This document shows, piece after piece, positions 29,721 to 38,117 of a stretch of DNA of 47,016 nt. A program made the translations under genes and the position numbers. Each line of letters opens with the position of its first letter. Positions within the stretch are counted from its first letter, which is position 1. The stretch comes from an uncultured Nostocoides sp. (GTDB lineage Bacteria; Actinomycetota; Actinomycetes; Actinomycetales; Dermatophilaceae). The stretch lies in assembly GCA_937858995.1 (NCBI GenBank), contig CALLZC010000125.1:1-47016 (forward strand), written 5' to 3'. Below the pieces are notes generated by a model, which saw only the letters and a list, made by a program, of their open reading frames with translations, searched no databases and had not been told where the DNA came from.

Positions 29721-30860
29721 TCAGCACTTCTCGTCGTTCGCCGCGCACCAGGCCAAGAACTCCTCGGTGTTGCGCTGGTGCTCCGCATAGGTCTTGGCGA
29801 ACTTGGTCTCCCCGCTGTCCGGGTTGGTGGTGACGAAGAAGTACCACGGGCCGGTCGCCGGCTTGACGGCCGCGTCGATGGACACCTGTCCCGGATTCGA
29901 GATGGGTCCAGGGGGCAGACCCTTGTGGACGTGGGTGTTGTAGGCGTTGTCCGCGTCCGCCTTCTCCTGCGGCGTCGGCGCAACCGCCCGTCGCTTGGCC
30001 CCATAGGAGACCGTGGCGTCGGACTGGAGCAACCCGACAGTCTCTCCTTGCGGGTTCTCCAGACGGTTGTAGAAGACCCGGGCGACCTTCTTGCGGTCGG
30101 CCGCGGTCCCGGCCTCGGATTCGATGATCGAGGCCATGATCATGACCTCCTCCCAGCGGCTCTGCGGGATCCCCTCGTCGGTCATCACCTTGACGGCCTG
30201 ATCGACCATGGTCTTGAGCTGCTCGGTGGCGCTCGCCTTCGGCCCGAACTCATAGGTCGAGGGGAAAAGCCAACCCTCCACCTGACCATTAGCCGCCTTG
30301 GGCAGGCCCAACGCCTTGGTGTCCTTCGCGGCCGCCTGATACTGCTTGATCGGGATTCCGCTGGCCTTGGACAGGCGCTCGAAAACCTCCGAGGCCCACA
30401 GGCCCTCGGGGATGGTCACCCGCTTGACCGACCGGTTCTTCGGATCGGCCAGCCAGGCGAGCGCGTCGGCGGCGCGCATCTCGCGCTGCAGGGTGTAGGT
30501 GCCGGGCTGGATCTTCTTGGCCAGATCCGACTCCTCGTTCGTGGCGTCAACGAAGGCAGAGGAGGTCTTGACCACACCGGCCCGCACCAGCTTCGCGGCA
30601 ATGATGCGCCCCGAGTCACCGTCGGCGACGACGACCTCGACGTCACCGGATCCGGGACCGAGGTAATCGTCGGTAGCGACCAAATTGGTGATGACGGGCG
30701 CGGCGATCCGATAGGCGCCGTAGGCGCCGCCGAGGACGACTGCCAGCGAGAGCAGCAGCGCGAAGAGATTGGAGAAGACCCGCCGCTTCGGCGGCCCGGG
30801 GACCTCACCCCCGGGTGGGGTGTAGCCCCCGAAGATCTCCTGGTCGAGTCGCTGTGTCAC
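29721..30860 (-). CDS. mltG: MltG, endolytic peptidoglycan transglycosylase
   Basis: Cuts nascent glycan strands outside the membrane and so ends their elongation. It has a cytoplasmic N-terminus, one membrane helix (about 28-53, FSNLFALLLSLAVVLGGAYG) and a YceG/MltG domain with the catalytic glutamate in MASIIESEAG (Glu247 by comparison with the family). GTG 30860 overlaps the ruvX stop (GTGA), giving 379 residues. It sits between ruvX and aroE, as in many Actinobacteria. Confidence 0.96.
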   Translation of the reverse strand: MTQRLDQEIFGGYTPPGGEVPGPPKRRVFSNLFALLLSLAVVLGGAYGAYRIAAPVITNLVATDDYLGPGSGDVEVVVADGDSGRIIAAKLVRAGVVKTSSAFVDATNEESDLAKKIQPGTYTLQREMRAADALAWLADPKNRSVKRVTIPEGLWASEVFERLSKASGIPIKQYQAAAKDTKALGLPKAANGQVEGWLFPSTYEFGPKASATEQLKTMVDQAVKVMTDEGIPQSRWEEVMIMASIIESEAGTAADRKKVARVFYNRLENPQGETVGLLQSDATVSYGAKRRAVAPTPQEKADADNAYNTHVHKGLPPGPISNPGQVSIDAAVKPATGPWYFFVTTNPDSGETKFAKTYAEHQRNTEEFLAWCAANDEKC

Positions 30861-31405
30861 GCTCTGCCCTTTCGTCGTGCCTTGGCCCGCGCGGTCACCG
30901 GTGCACCGCACGGGTTCCCGGTGACCCGCTCCAGGTCGAGTGCCGACTGAAGGATGAGAACGGCCGCCGCTTGATCGACGACTCGCCGCTGCTCCCGGCC
31001 CGCGACACCACTGGTTCGAAGGTTGCGGTGGGCGTCCACGCTTGTCATCCGTTCGTCGATCAGACGAACCGGGACAGGAGCAATCGCCGCCGCTACGAGT
31101 CGAGAATAACCGCGCGCGCGCTCCGCGGCGGGACCTTCGCCCCCATCCAGTGAACGCGGCAGCCCGACGATGACCTCGATGGCCGCGTGCTCGGCCACCA
31201 GTCGGGCAATCTCGAGCAGTTCGCCGGTGGCGACGCCAGCCTCCTGATCGGGGCGTATGCCGTGCGCTCCCGACCGCGGATCGGCCGCGGCCGAGGTGCG
31301 CGTCAGCGTGGCCACGGGGTAGGCGAGGACCCCCTCAGGGTCGCTGGCCGCCACCCCGACGCGCACGGTGCCGGGGTCGAGCCCAAGGCGCACGCCATGC
31401 CGCAC
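30857..31405 (-). CDS. ruvX: RuvX/YqgF, RNase H-fold nuclease (16S rRNA maturation / Holliday junction resolvase family)
   Basis: The 182 residues show the RNase H-like acidic sites: LGLDPGTVRVGVA at the N-terminus, VIVGLPRSLDGG, IDERMTSVDAH and VDQAAAVLIL. The family is tied to pre-16S rRNA processing in E. coli and to junction resolution elsewhere; the role here is not decided by sequence. It starts two bases after alaS and overlaps mltG. Confidence 0.95.
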   Translation of the reverse strand: MRHGVRLGLDPGTVRVGVAASDPEGVLAYPVATLTRTSAAADPRSGAHGIRPDQEAGVATGELLEIARLVAEHAAIEVIVGLPRSLDGGEGPAAERARGYSRLVAAAIAPVPVRLIDERMTSVDAHRNLRTSGVAGREQRRVVDQAAAVLILQSALDLERVTGNPCGAPVTARAKARRKGRA

Positions 31406-31407
31406 GC

Positions 31408-34104
31408 TCAGCTCGAGCTTCCCAGAGCCGCCGCCACGGCGGCCAATGCGTCGCCGCTGCGACTCGGGTCGACGCCGCCACCCTGGGCAATGTCGTCCTT
31501 GCCGCCACCGCCGCCGCCGAGCACGCCCGCGGCGACCCGGACCAGGGCGCCTGCCCGGTGGCCGAGCGCCCGGGCCGATGCATTGGTGGCCACCACGATC
31601 ACCGGCCGGCCGTTCGCCGAGCCGGTCACGGCGACCACGGCCGCTCGCTCGTCGCCCAACCGCGTGCGCACGTCCAAGACCGTCGTCCGGACGTCGTCAG
31701 CGCTCGCGCCGGCGCCCAGATCGTGACCGAGGAAGCTGACTCCACCGAGATCGCGGACCCCGGCGATCAAATTGGCACCGGCCGCCATCAGGGCCTCCCG
31801 ACGCAGCTTGTCCAGCTCGCGTTCGGCATCCTTGAGCTTGCCCAGGAGGCCGTGAACCCGCTCCGGCAGCTCTTCCGGGCGGCCCTTCATCAGCTCGGTC
31901 AACTGCCCGACAATGGCCCGCTCGCGGGCCAAGAAGGAGTAGGCGTCGGTCCCCACCAGCGCCTCGACCCGCCGGACCCCGGCGCCGATCGAGGATTCGC
32001 CGAGCAGCGTGACCAGGCCTAGCTGCGAGGTGTGTTCGGCGTGCGTGCCGCCGCAGAGCTCGCGGGCCCAGTCCCCGACCGAGATGACGCGCACTGCGTC
32101 GCCATACTTCTCGCCGAAGAGTGCCATCGCGCCCGCCTCGCGCGCTTGGGCCTGCGTCATCACCTCGGCGCGCACGGCCAGGTCGTCCAGAAGGACCTGA
32201 TTGACCCGCGCTTCGACGTCGCGCAGGACCGAGACCGGCACCGCCGAGGACGCATTGAAGTCGAACCGGAAGCGCCCGGGGCTGTTCTCGGAGCCTGCCT
32301 GGGTTGCCGTGTCTCCGAGCGCCTCCCGGATCGCCTTGTGCACCATGTGCGTAGCGGTGTGCGCACGCGAGATCGAGCGCCGCCGGGCAATATCGACCTC
32401 GGCGAAGACCTGCTCACCCGTGCCCACCTCGCCAGTGAGAATGCGGCCACGGTGCACGATCAGTCCACCGATCGGCTTTTGCACGTCGTCGACCTCGACC
32501 AGGGCACCGCCGGCCAACCGCAGCAGGCCGCCATCGGCCAGCTGCCCGCCGCCCTCGGCATAGAACGGTGTGCGGTCCAGGACGACCTCGACCTCTTGAC
32601 CCTCGGTTGCCGTCGCGGCGGCGGACCCGTCGACCAGAAGCCCGGCGACCCGTCCCTCGCCGGACACTTCCTGATAGCCGAAGAATTCCACCTCGCGGCC
32701 CAGCGCCTCCGCCACGCCCCGGTATGCGGTGGTGTCACCGTGCGCCGACTTCTTCGCCCGCGCATCGGCCTTGGCACGTTGCCGCTGCTCGCTCATCAGC
32801 CGCGTGAAGCCCTCGCGATCGACCTCCAGGCCATGTTCCGCAGCCATTTCGAGGGTCAGATCGATCGGGAAACCATAGGTGTCGTGCAGGGCGAATGCCT
32901 GGTCACCCGCGAGCACCGAGCTACCCGACTCCTTGGTCCGATCCACGGCGAGGTCCAAGATGGTCGTGCCCGCGGCCAGCGTCCGGCGGAAGGCTTCCTC
33001 CTCGGCATACGCGATCTGTGCGATGCGCCCGAATCCGGTCTCCAGCTCCGGGTAGGAGGCCTTCATCCGGCCCATCGAGATGGGGAGCAGCTCGGGGAGG
33101 CAGGGCTCGTCATACCCCAGCAGTCGCATGGAGCGCACGGCGCGGCGCAGCATGCGGCGCAGCACATACCCGCGACCCTCGTTGCCCGGGGTGACGCCGT
33201 CGCCGATCAGCATCAGCGAGGACCGCACGTGATCGGCGACCACCCGCAGTCGCACATCATCCGGGTGGCTCTCGCCGGCCGATGGGCCGGACTGCGCGCC
33301 ATATGTCTTGCCGGTCATCGACGCCGCGTGCTGCAGGACGGGAAAGACCTCGTCGATTTCGTAGAGATTGTCGACGCCCTGCAGGATCGAGGCGATGCGC
33401 TCGAGGCCCATGCCGGTGTCGATATTCTGCTGGGGCAGTTCGCCGGCGATATCGAAGTCCTCTTTGGACCGGACCGCCGACAGGTCGTACTGCATGAAGA
33501 CGAGATTCCAGAATTCCAGGAAGCGATCCTCATCCACCGCGGGACCGCCCTCGGGCCCGTATGCCGGCCCCCGGTCGTAATAAATCTCGCTGCACGGGCC
33601 GCCGGGACCCGGGACGCCCATATGCCAGTAGTTGTCCGCCTTGCCGCGCCGCACGATCCGCTCCATCGGAACTCCGGTGTGCGCCAACCACAACTCGATG
33701 GCCTCGTCGTCGTCCTCATAGACGGTGGCCCACAGCCGCTCACCGTCGAGGCCGAAACCACCCGCGTCAACGGAGGTGGTGACCAACTCCCAGGCGTAGC
33801 GGATCGCACCCTCCTTGAAGTAGTCACCAAAGGAGAAATTGCCATTCATCTGGAAGAAGGTGCCGTGCCGGGAGGTCTTGCCGACCTCCTCGATGTCCTG
33901 AGTTCGCACGCACTTTTGCACGCTCGTCGCCCGCGGCCCGGGAGGCGTTTCCTGCCCCAGAAAATATGGCTTGAAGGGCACCATGCCGGCGTTGACGAAG
34001 AGCAAATTGGGGTCCTGGTGAATGAGCGGTGCCGATGGCACGATCAGGTGGCCCTTGCTCTCGAAAAAGGACAGCCAGCGGCGCCGGATCTCAGCGGTTT
34101 CCAT
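31408..34104 (-). CDS. alaS: Alanyl-tRNA synthetase
   Basis: Charges tRNA-Ala. The 898 residues hold the class II catalytic domain ([35 protein letters not shown]), the tRNA-recognition helices, the editing domain with [10 protein letters not shown] and [13 protein letters not shown] (metal ligands) and a C-terminal oligomerisation part ending [14 protein letters not shown]. Start ATG 34104 follows a GAGAGAG purine stretch. First gene of alaS-ruvX-mltG-aroE-aroC-aroK-aroB. Confidence 0.98.
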   Translation of the reverse strand: METAEIRRRWLSFFESKGHLIVPSAPLIHQDPNLLFVNAGMVPFKPYFLGQETPPGPRATSVQKCVRTQDIEEVGKTSRHGTFFQMNGNFSFGDYFKEGAIRYAWELVTTSVDAGGFGLDGERLWATVYEDDDEAIELWLAHTGVPMERIVRRGKADNYWHMGVPGPGGPCSEIYYDRGPAYGPEGGPAVDEDRFLEFWNLVFMQYDLSAVRSKEDFDIAGELPQQNIDTGMGLERIASILQGVDNLYEIDEVFPVLQHAASMTGKTYGAQSGPSAGESHPDDVRLRVVADHVRSSLMLIGDGVTPGNEGRGYVLRRMLRRAVRSMRLLGYDEPCLPELLPISMGRMKASYPELETGFGRIAQIAYAEEEAFRRTLAAGTTILDLAVDRTKESGSSVLAGDQAFALHDTYGFPIDLTLEMAAEHGLEVDREGFTRLMSEQRQRAKADARAKKSAHGDTTAYRGVAEALGREVEFFGYQEVSGEGRVAGLLVDGSAAATATEGQEVEVVLDRTPFYAEGGGQLADGGLLRLAGGALVEVDDVQKPIGGLIVHRGRILTGEVGTGEQVFAEVDIARRRSISRAHTATHMVHKAIREALGDTATQAGSENSPGRFRFDFNASSAVPVSVLRDVEARVNQVLLDDLAVRAEVMTQAQAREAGAMALFGEKYGDAVRVISVGDWARELCGGTHAEHTSQLGLVTLLGESSIGAGVRRVEALVGTDAYSFLARERAIVGQLTELMKGRPEELPERVHGLLGKLKDAERELDKLRREALMAAGANLIAGVRDLGGVSFLGHDLGAGASADDVRTTVLDVRTRLGDERAAVVAVTGSANGRPVIVVATNASARALGHRAGALVRVAAGVLGGGGGGKDDIAQGGGVDPSRSGDALAAVAAALGSSS

Positions 34105-34212
34105 CGTCTCTCTCGTGACCTGTGTTGTGCTCAGACGTTCGGGGGAACCTCCAGTCTAAGGGAGTGCCCGCCGGTGACCGTGCGGCATTTGGGCGCGACA
34201 ACCGCCTGGAGC

Positions 34213-34237
34213 GAGCGCGCGAGCGGCGCGCGCGCTC
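34213..34237 (-). terminator. Hairpin after the DUF6167-like gene
   Basis: A perfect 9-bp stem (GAGCGCGCG/CGCGCGCTC, 7-base loop) lies 10 bases past the stop of the small upstream gene and before alaS. It has no T run, so it may terminate only partly or mark an RNA end. The rest of 34105-34247 shows no gene. Confidence 0.45.
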
Positions 34238-34247
34238 ACCAGGTGCC

Positions 34248-34595
34248 TCAGATTCCGGCGCCAGGGTCGGGGCCGGGCCGCGGGCCGGCGGGGTCGGTCA
34301 GCAACTCGCGTGCCTGTGCCGCCGTCAAGGGCGCGCTCGCCAGGGGTGGTGACGCCGCGGCACCCGCAGTCGGCCCGGCTTCAGCACGGGGACCGTTGTC
34401 GCGCGCCTCGGCGCCCAGCGCGTCCTGCAGGTCCCGTTCCCGCTCGCGCATCCGAGAACGCAGGGTGTCGACCACCTCGCCCAAGCCCGCCGCCGGGTCC
34501 TCCGGTCGGTATCGGGCACCCAACCGATAGAGCCCGTATGCAGTGCCGGCCGCCGCGAGGGCGACTGCGGCCAGTGCCAGGCGCCGGCCGATCAC
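34248..34595 (-). CDS. Small membrane-anchored protein, DUF6167-like
   Basis: A 115-residue protein with one N-terminal membrane helix (about 5-25, LALAAVALAAAGTAYGLY), a short charged, probably coiled segment (VVDTLRSRMRERERDLQDAL) and a Pro/Ala-rich tail. GTG 34595 overlaps the stop of the preceding DUF948-like gene (GTGA). The pair upstream of alaS is common in Actinobacteria, but its function is unknown. The family assignment is from memory of that neighbourhood. Confidence 0.75.
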   Translation of the reverse strand: MIGRRLALAAVALAAAGTAYGLYRLGARYRPEDPAAGLGEVVDTLRSRMRERERDLQDALGAEARDNGPRAEAGPTAGAAASPPLASAPLTAAQARELLTDPAGPRPGPDPGAGI

Positions 34596-34990
34596 GAGCC
34601 GCTCCCCGGCTCGGTGGCACCGGGACGAGCGGGCGGCGGGTCGGCGAGCACCGAGCGCACGGCATACGTGAAGGCGGCCACCTTGACCAGGGGCTGACCG
34701 ACCGTCGCCGCGAAGAGCGAGGTCAGGGCGTTGGCATTGGTCGCCATGGCGCCGACATTGGTCGTGATCCCGTCGACCCGGGCGAGCTGATCGTTGGTCA
34801 GGGACACCGTGTCGGTGAGCTTGACCAGGGTCGGCTGCACATTGTCGGTCGTCACCTTGAGGGTGGCCTGGGTTTCATCGAGAATCCGGCCGGCCTTGCC
34901 GATCAGGGACCCGAGCCGGAAGACCAGGACGGCAACCGACAGGGCTAGAAGCAGCAGGGCGATATCGCCGAGCGAGACATCGCTGAACAT
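34592..34990 (-). CDS. Small membrane protein, DUF948-like
   Basis: A 132-residue protein with an N-terminal membrane helix (about 8-28, DIALLLLALSVAVLVFRLGSL) and a following helical region (ETQATLKVTTDNVQPTLVKL and on) typical of DUF948 proteins. It is coupled to the next small gene by a four-base overlap. The function is unknown; association with the cell envelope is inferred from the anchor. Confidence 0.82.
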   Translation of the reverse strand: MFSDVSLGDIALLLLALSVAVLVFRLGSLIGKAGRILDETQATLKVTTDNVQPTLVKLTDTVSLTNDQLARVDGITTNVGAMATNANALTSLFAATVGQPLVKVAAFTYAVRSVLADPPPARPGATEPGSGS

Positions 34991-35045
34991 GCCCTGACCC
35001 TATCCGCCGCGCCCGGGCAGCGGGCGCGACGCCATGGGGGCTGGC

Positions 35046-35849
35046 TCAGGAGGCGTAGCTACCGGTGACGAAGATCGGCATCCGATCGATGTGGTCATAC
35101 ATCCAGTCCGAGTCGGAGACGGTGACGCGGATGCAGCCGTGCGACGCGGGGGTGGTCGGCACCGAGGTCGAGCCGTGGACGAAAATGGCCCCGACGACCT
35201 GGCGGGGGTTGTACATATTGCCGAAGTTGGACACGCTCACGAAGCGCCCGGTGGTCTGCTTGCGGCACGACTCCGGATAGAGCGTGCTGCAGTACCAGCC
35301 TCTGGAGGTGTTCCCCAGGGTGTACTTTCCGCCCGGTGTCTTGTGGCCGTCGGTTCCCGTGGACACGCGCAGCACCTTGGCCCACGAGCCGTCTTCGACA
35401 TAGAACATCGTCTGGCACTTTTGATGAACATGCATATAGGTGCGCGTGCCGTTGAACGTGCCACCGGGGATGTCGTCCAGGCGCGCGTACTTCGCGTCGA
35501 ATTCCACGAGCTTGCGGTAGGTGGCGGTATCCAGGCTGTATCGCGTGATGCTCAGCCCCGCGAGCCGGCGGAACGAGCACAGCCCCTGCCGGGTCTGCGG
35601 GCCGTCCATCCCATCGGCCGGTCCGACCGGGAGGGTGAACTTGGCCATGATCTGCTGAGCGCGCCGCAGCGTCTCATTGACCGCAGCGCGTCGCGGCGCC
35701 TCCACGACGGGCGTCACCGGGCCAACCAGGGCCGTCAACGTCTTGCCGCCCGGGGTGGGCGACCCCTCCTGCGCCCAGGCCGGGCCGGCTGCCGCGAGGG
35801 CCACGGTTGCGGCCGCCATCGTGATCAGTGTCGCAACTGAGGTGCTCAT
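35046..35849 (-). CDS. Secreted L,D-transpeptidase (YkuD domain)
   Basis: Probably cross-links peptidoglycan in the 3-3 manner or anchors proteins to it. A signal peptide ends near residue 26 (GPAWAQ). A short peptidoglycan-binding-like segment (about 57-95, VGPADGMDGPQTRQGLCSFRRL) precedes the catalytic YkuD domain with HGST and SHGCIR; Cys239 is the nucleophile. The 267 residues lack the Ig-like domains of mycobacterial Ldt proteins. Start ATG 35849 follows GGAGGAAAAGGAC. It sits between rarA and the DUF948-like gene, a place held by rpsD in some related genomes. Confidence 0.92.
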   Translation of the reverse strand: MSTSVATLITMAAATVALAAAGPAWAQEGSPTPGGKTLTALVGPVTPVVEAPRRAAVNETLRRAQQIMAKFTLPVGPADGMDGPQTRQGLCSFRRLAGLSITRYSLDTATYRKLVEFDAKYARLDDIPGGTFNGTRTYMHVHQKCQTMFYVEDGSWAKVLRVSTGTDGHKTPGGKYTLGNTSRGWYCSTLYPESCRKQTTGRFVSVSNFGNMYNPRQVVGAIFVHGSTSVPTTPASHGCIRVTVSDSDWMYDHIDRMPIFVTGSYAS

Positions 35850-35943
35850 GTCCTTTTCCTCCCTATGCGCCGGACCCGGCGGGGCGGCCTATGCGTACCG
35901 CCCTACGCCTAAGACGCGCAAGTGCGTCCCGAGGTTGCCCTGC

Positions 35944-37320
35944 TCAGGTGCTGGGGCGCCCCAGTCGGGTCTTGAGCCAGGACCACCGCTCCTGCAGCCG
36001 CGCCTCGAAACCCCGCTCAGTCGGCCGGTAGTAGTCCGTGCGCGTATGCAGGTCGCTCGGCAGATATTGCTGCGCCGCAACACCATCCGGCTGATCATGC
36101 GGATAGCTGTAACCGTCCCCATGACCGAGGCGCGCGGCACCGGCATACCCGCTCCCCCGCAGATGTGGGGGCACCCCCGTGCCCTTCCCGGCCCGGACAT
36201 CGCCGATCGCTTCATTGATCGCGACATACGCGGCATTGGACTTCGGCGCGAGCGCATTGTGGATGACCGCCTGGGCCAGGATGATTCGGGCTTCGGGCAT
36301 CCCGATCTGGGCAACGGCGTGCATCGCCGCCACGGCCGTCTGCAAGGCGCTCGGGTCGGCCATCCCGACATCCTCCGAGGCGGCAATGACGATGCGGCGC
36401 GCGATGAACCGGGGATCCTCGCCTGCCTCGAGCATCCGGGCCAGGTAGTGCACGGCAGCATCGACATCGCTGCCGCGCATCGACTTGATGAGCGCGGAGG
36501 CGACGTCATAGTGCTGGTCTCCGGCACGGTCATAGCGCACCGCGGCCTGGGCGATGGCCCGTTCGGTTGCCGCCAGATCGATCTCGGTCGGCCCCGCATC
36601 GCCGCGCACCCCGCGCACGTCATCCGCTACTCCCGCGGCCGCCTCGAGGGCGGTCAGCGCCCGCCGGGCATCTCCCCCGCTCACCCGGATGAGGTGCTCG
36701 CGGGCCGCACCGTCCAGGGTGTAAGCACCGGCCAGGCCCTCGGGCGCGTGCAGGGCCGCGTCAATCACTTCTTCGATGTCCTTGTCCGACAACGAGGTCA
36801 GCGTGATGAGCAGCGAGCGAGACAGCAGCGGGGCGATGACGGAGAAGGACGGATTCTCGGTGGTCGCGGCAACCAGGACCACCCGGCCGTTCTCCACCCC
36901 CGGCAAGAGCGCGTCCTGCTGTGCCTTGGTGAAGCGATGGATCTCGTCGAGGAACAAGACGGTTTGGCGATCGTAGAGCGCCCGTGCCCGATCGGCCTGC
37001 TCCATCACCGCCCGCACGTCCTTGACCCCCGCGGTTACCGCGGACAGCTCGACGAACTCGCGCCCGGCCGCGCTGGCCACCAGGTGCGCCAGGGTCGTCT
37101 TGCCAGTCCCTGGCGGTCCCCACAGGATGGCCGACACGGGCCCGGCCCGTCCGCCACCCCCCTCGATCAACCGGCGCAGCGGCGAACCGGTGGTCAGGAC
37201 CTCGCGTTGGCCGCGGACTTGCGCCAGCGTCGTCGGGCGCATCCGAACCGCAAGGGGCACCGCCGTCGGCCCGGCCCCCGGGTCCCCCTCCGCAGACGAG
37301 AAGAGATCCGGCGCGCTCAT
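35944..37320 (-). CDS. rarA: RarA/MgsA, replication-associated AAA+ ATPase
   Basis: Clamp-loader-related ATPase that works at stalled forks with SSB. Walker [13 protein letters not shown], Walker [10 protein letters not shown], sensor ATTENPSF and the C-terminal tetramer domain ([23 protein letters not shown]) are all present. The start is placed at ATG 37320 (458 residues) at the family N-terminus MSAPDLFS; the frame upstream is not conserved in character. The next gene is divergent, 161 bases away. Confidence 0.95.
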   Translation of the reverse strand: MSAPDLFSSAEGDPGAGPTAVPLAVRMRPTTLAQVRGQREVLTTGSPLRRLIEGGGGRAGPVSAILWGPPGTGKTTLAHLVASAAGREFVELSAVTAGVKDVRAVMEQADRARALYDRQTVLFLDEIHRFTKAQQDALLPGVENGRVVLVAATTENPSFSVIAPLLSRSLLITLTSLSDKDIEEVIDAALHAPEGLAGAYTLDGAAREHLIRVSGGDARRALTALEAAAGVADDVRGVRGDAGPTEIDLAATERAIAQAAVRYDRAGDQHYDVASALIKSMRGSDVDAAVHYLARMLEAGEDPRFIARRIVIAASEDVGMADPSALQTAVAAMHAVAQIGMPEARIILAQAVIHNALAPKSNAAYVAINEAIGDVRAGKGTGVPPHLRGSGYAGAARLGHGDGYSYPHDQPDGVAAQQYLPSDLHTRTDYYRPTERGFEARLQERWSWLKTRLGRPST

Positions 37321-37481
37321 CCCCGCAGCGTATGCCCGAACCGGCGGCGCGTCATCGAGCGGCCGAACCGGTGGCGCGCAACCGTGCGCCCATCCGATCG
37401 GTGCGCCCACGAGGCCCTGCCCTCACCGCGTGGGCAGGGGTGGCGCGCGGCGCCGCAGATTCGACGCCTACCATTCGCGGC

Positions 37482-38117
37482 ATGGCTCCCACCTTGGGCG
37501 GCACCCGCCAGCGCTTCCACGGCCAGATCGCTGGATTCGGGACCAGCAGCGGCACCCGGATCGTCATCGGACGGTGGACTCAGACGCCACTGGGCCCCTT
37601 TGCCGACGCGATGATCGAGCGGGCCGACGGCCATCGACTGCTCCTGGCCCCCTCACCGCAGGTCGCCGAGCTCGTCTCGACCACCTACACCTTCGATGAG
37701 GTGCGGGTCGAGCCGATCACGGCCCGCGTCCAGGGCGCGACCTGGTGGATCGAGTCGAGGTCCCTGGCGGCAACTATCGTGACCGGGCGGCGGACGGCGC
37801 TGGGCCACCTGCTGTCCCTGCTGCCCGCCCCGTTGGCGGCCAGCCCCGCGTGGGCCCGCGCCATCTCCCCCGTGGCCGCGCGGGTCCTGCGCGGGGTCCG
37901 CACGGTGGGCACCGCCCGCGCCGGGCGCATCGAGTACTACGGAGCCGGGGATCAGCACGCCATCATCAGCTCGAGCGCCGTGCTCGACGGCCAAGACCTC
38001 GGCACCTTGACGCCGGTGGATCCGCCGTGTCACTTCGGCTTCTCCTCAACCCCGAAGGCCCCCGGAGTCACCAGCCTGGTGACCACCATCGTGTCCACGC
38101 GGCCTGCGCGCCCATGA
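37482..38117 (+). CDS. Conserved protein of unknown function, coupled to an MMPL transporter
   Basis: A 211-residue protein that I do not recognise as a named family. It lacks a signal peptide and has one moderately hydrophobic stretch (about 105-125, GHLLSLLPAPLAASPAWARAI). Motif-like parts are GRWTQTPLGPFADAMIERADGHR near the N-terminus and FGFSSTPKAPGVTSLVTTIV at the end. The start at ATG 37482 follows a stretch without conserved character. Its stop overlaps the start of the transporter gene (ATGA), so the two are made together; a role linked to that transporter is inference from this alone. Confidence 0.75.
   Translation: MAPTLGGTRQRFHGQIAGFGTSSGTRIVIGRWTQTPLGPFADAMIERADGHRLLLAPSPQVAELVSTTYTFDEVRVEPITARVQGATWWIESRSLAATIVTGRRTALGHLLSLLPAPLAASPAWARAISPVAARVLRGVRTVGTARAGRIEYYGAGDQHAIISSSAVLDGQDLGTLTPVDPPCHFGFSSTPKAPGVTSLVTTIVSTRPARP

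Noticed and set aside
31408-34104. Long plus-strand open frame of over 800 codons opposite alaS
   Set aside because: Antisense to an intact alanyl-tRNA synthetase; low-complexity codon shadow with no recognisable domain.
36161-36185. GC palindrome in rarA as a second inserted element
   Set aside because: The encoded residues ([10 protein letters not shown]) are the normal RarA sequence at that place, so no insertion is needed to explain it.
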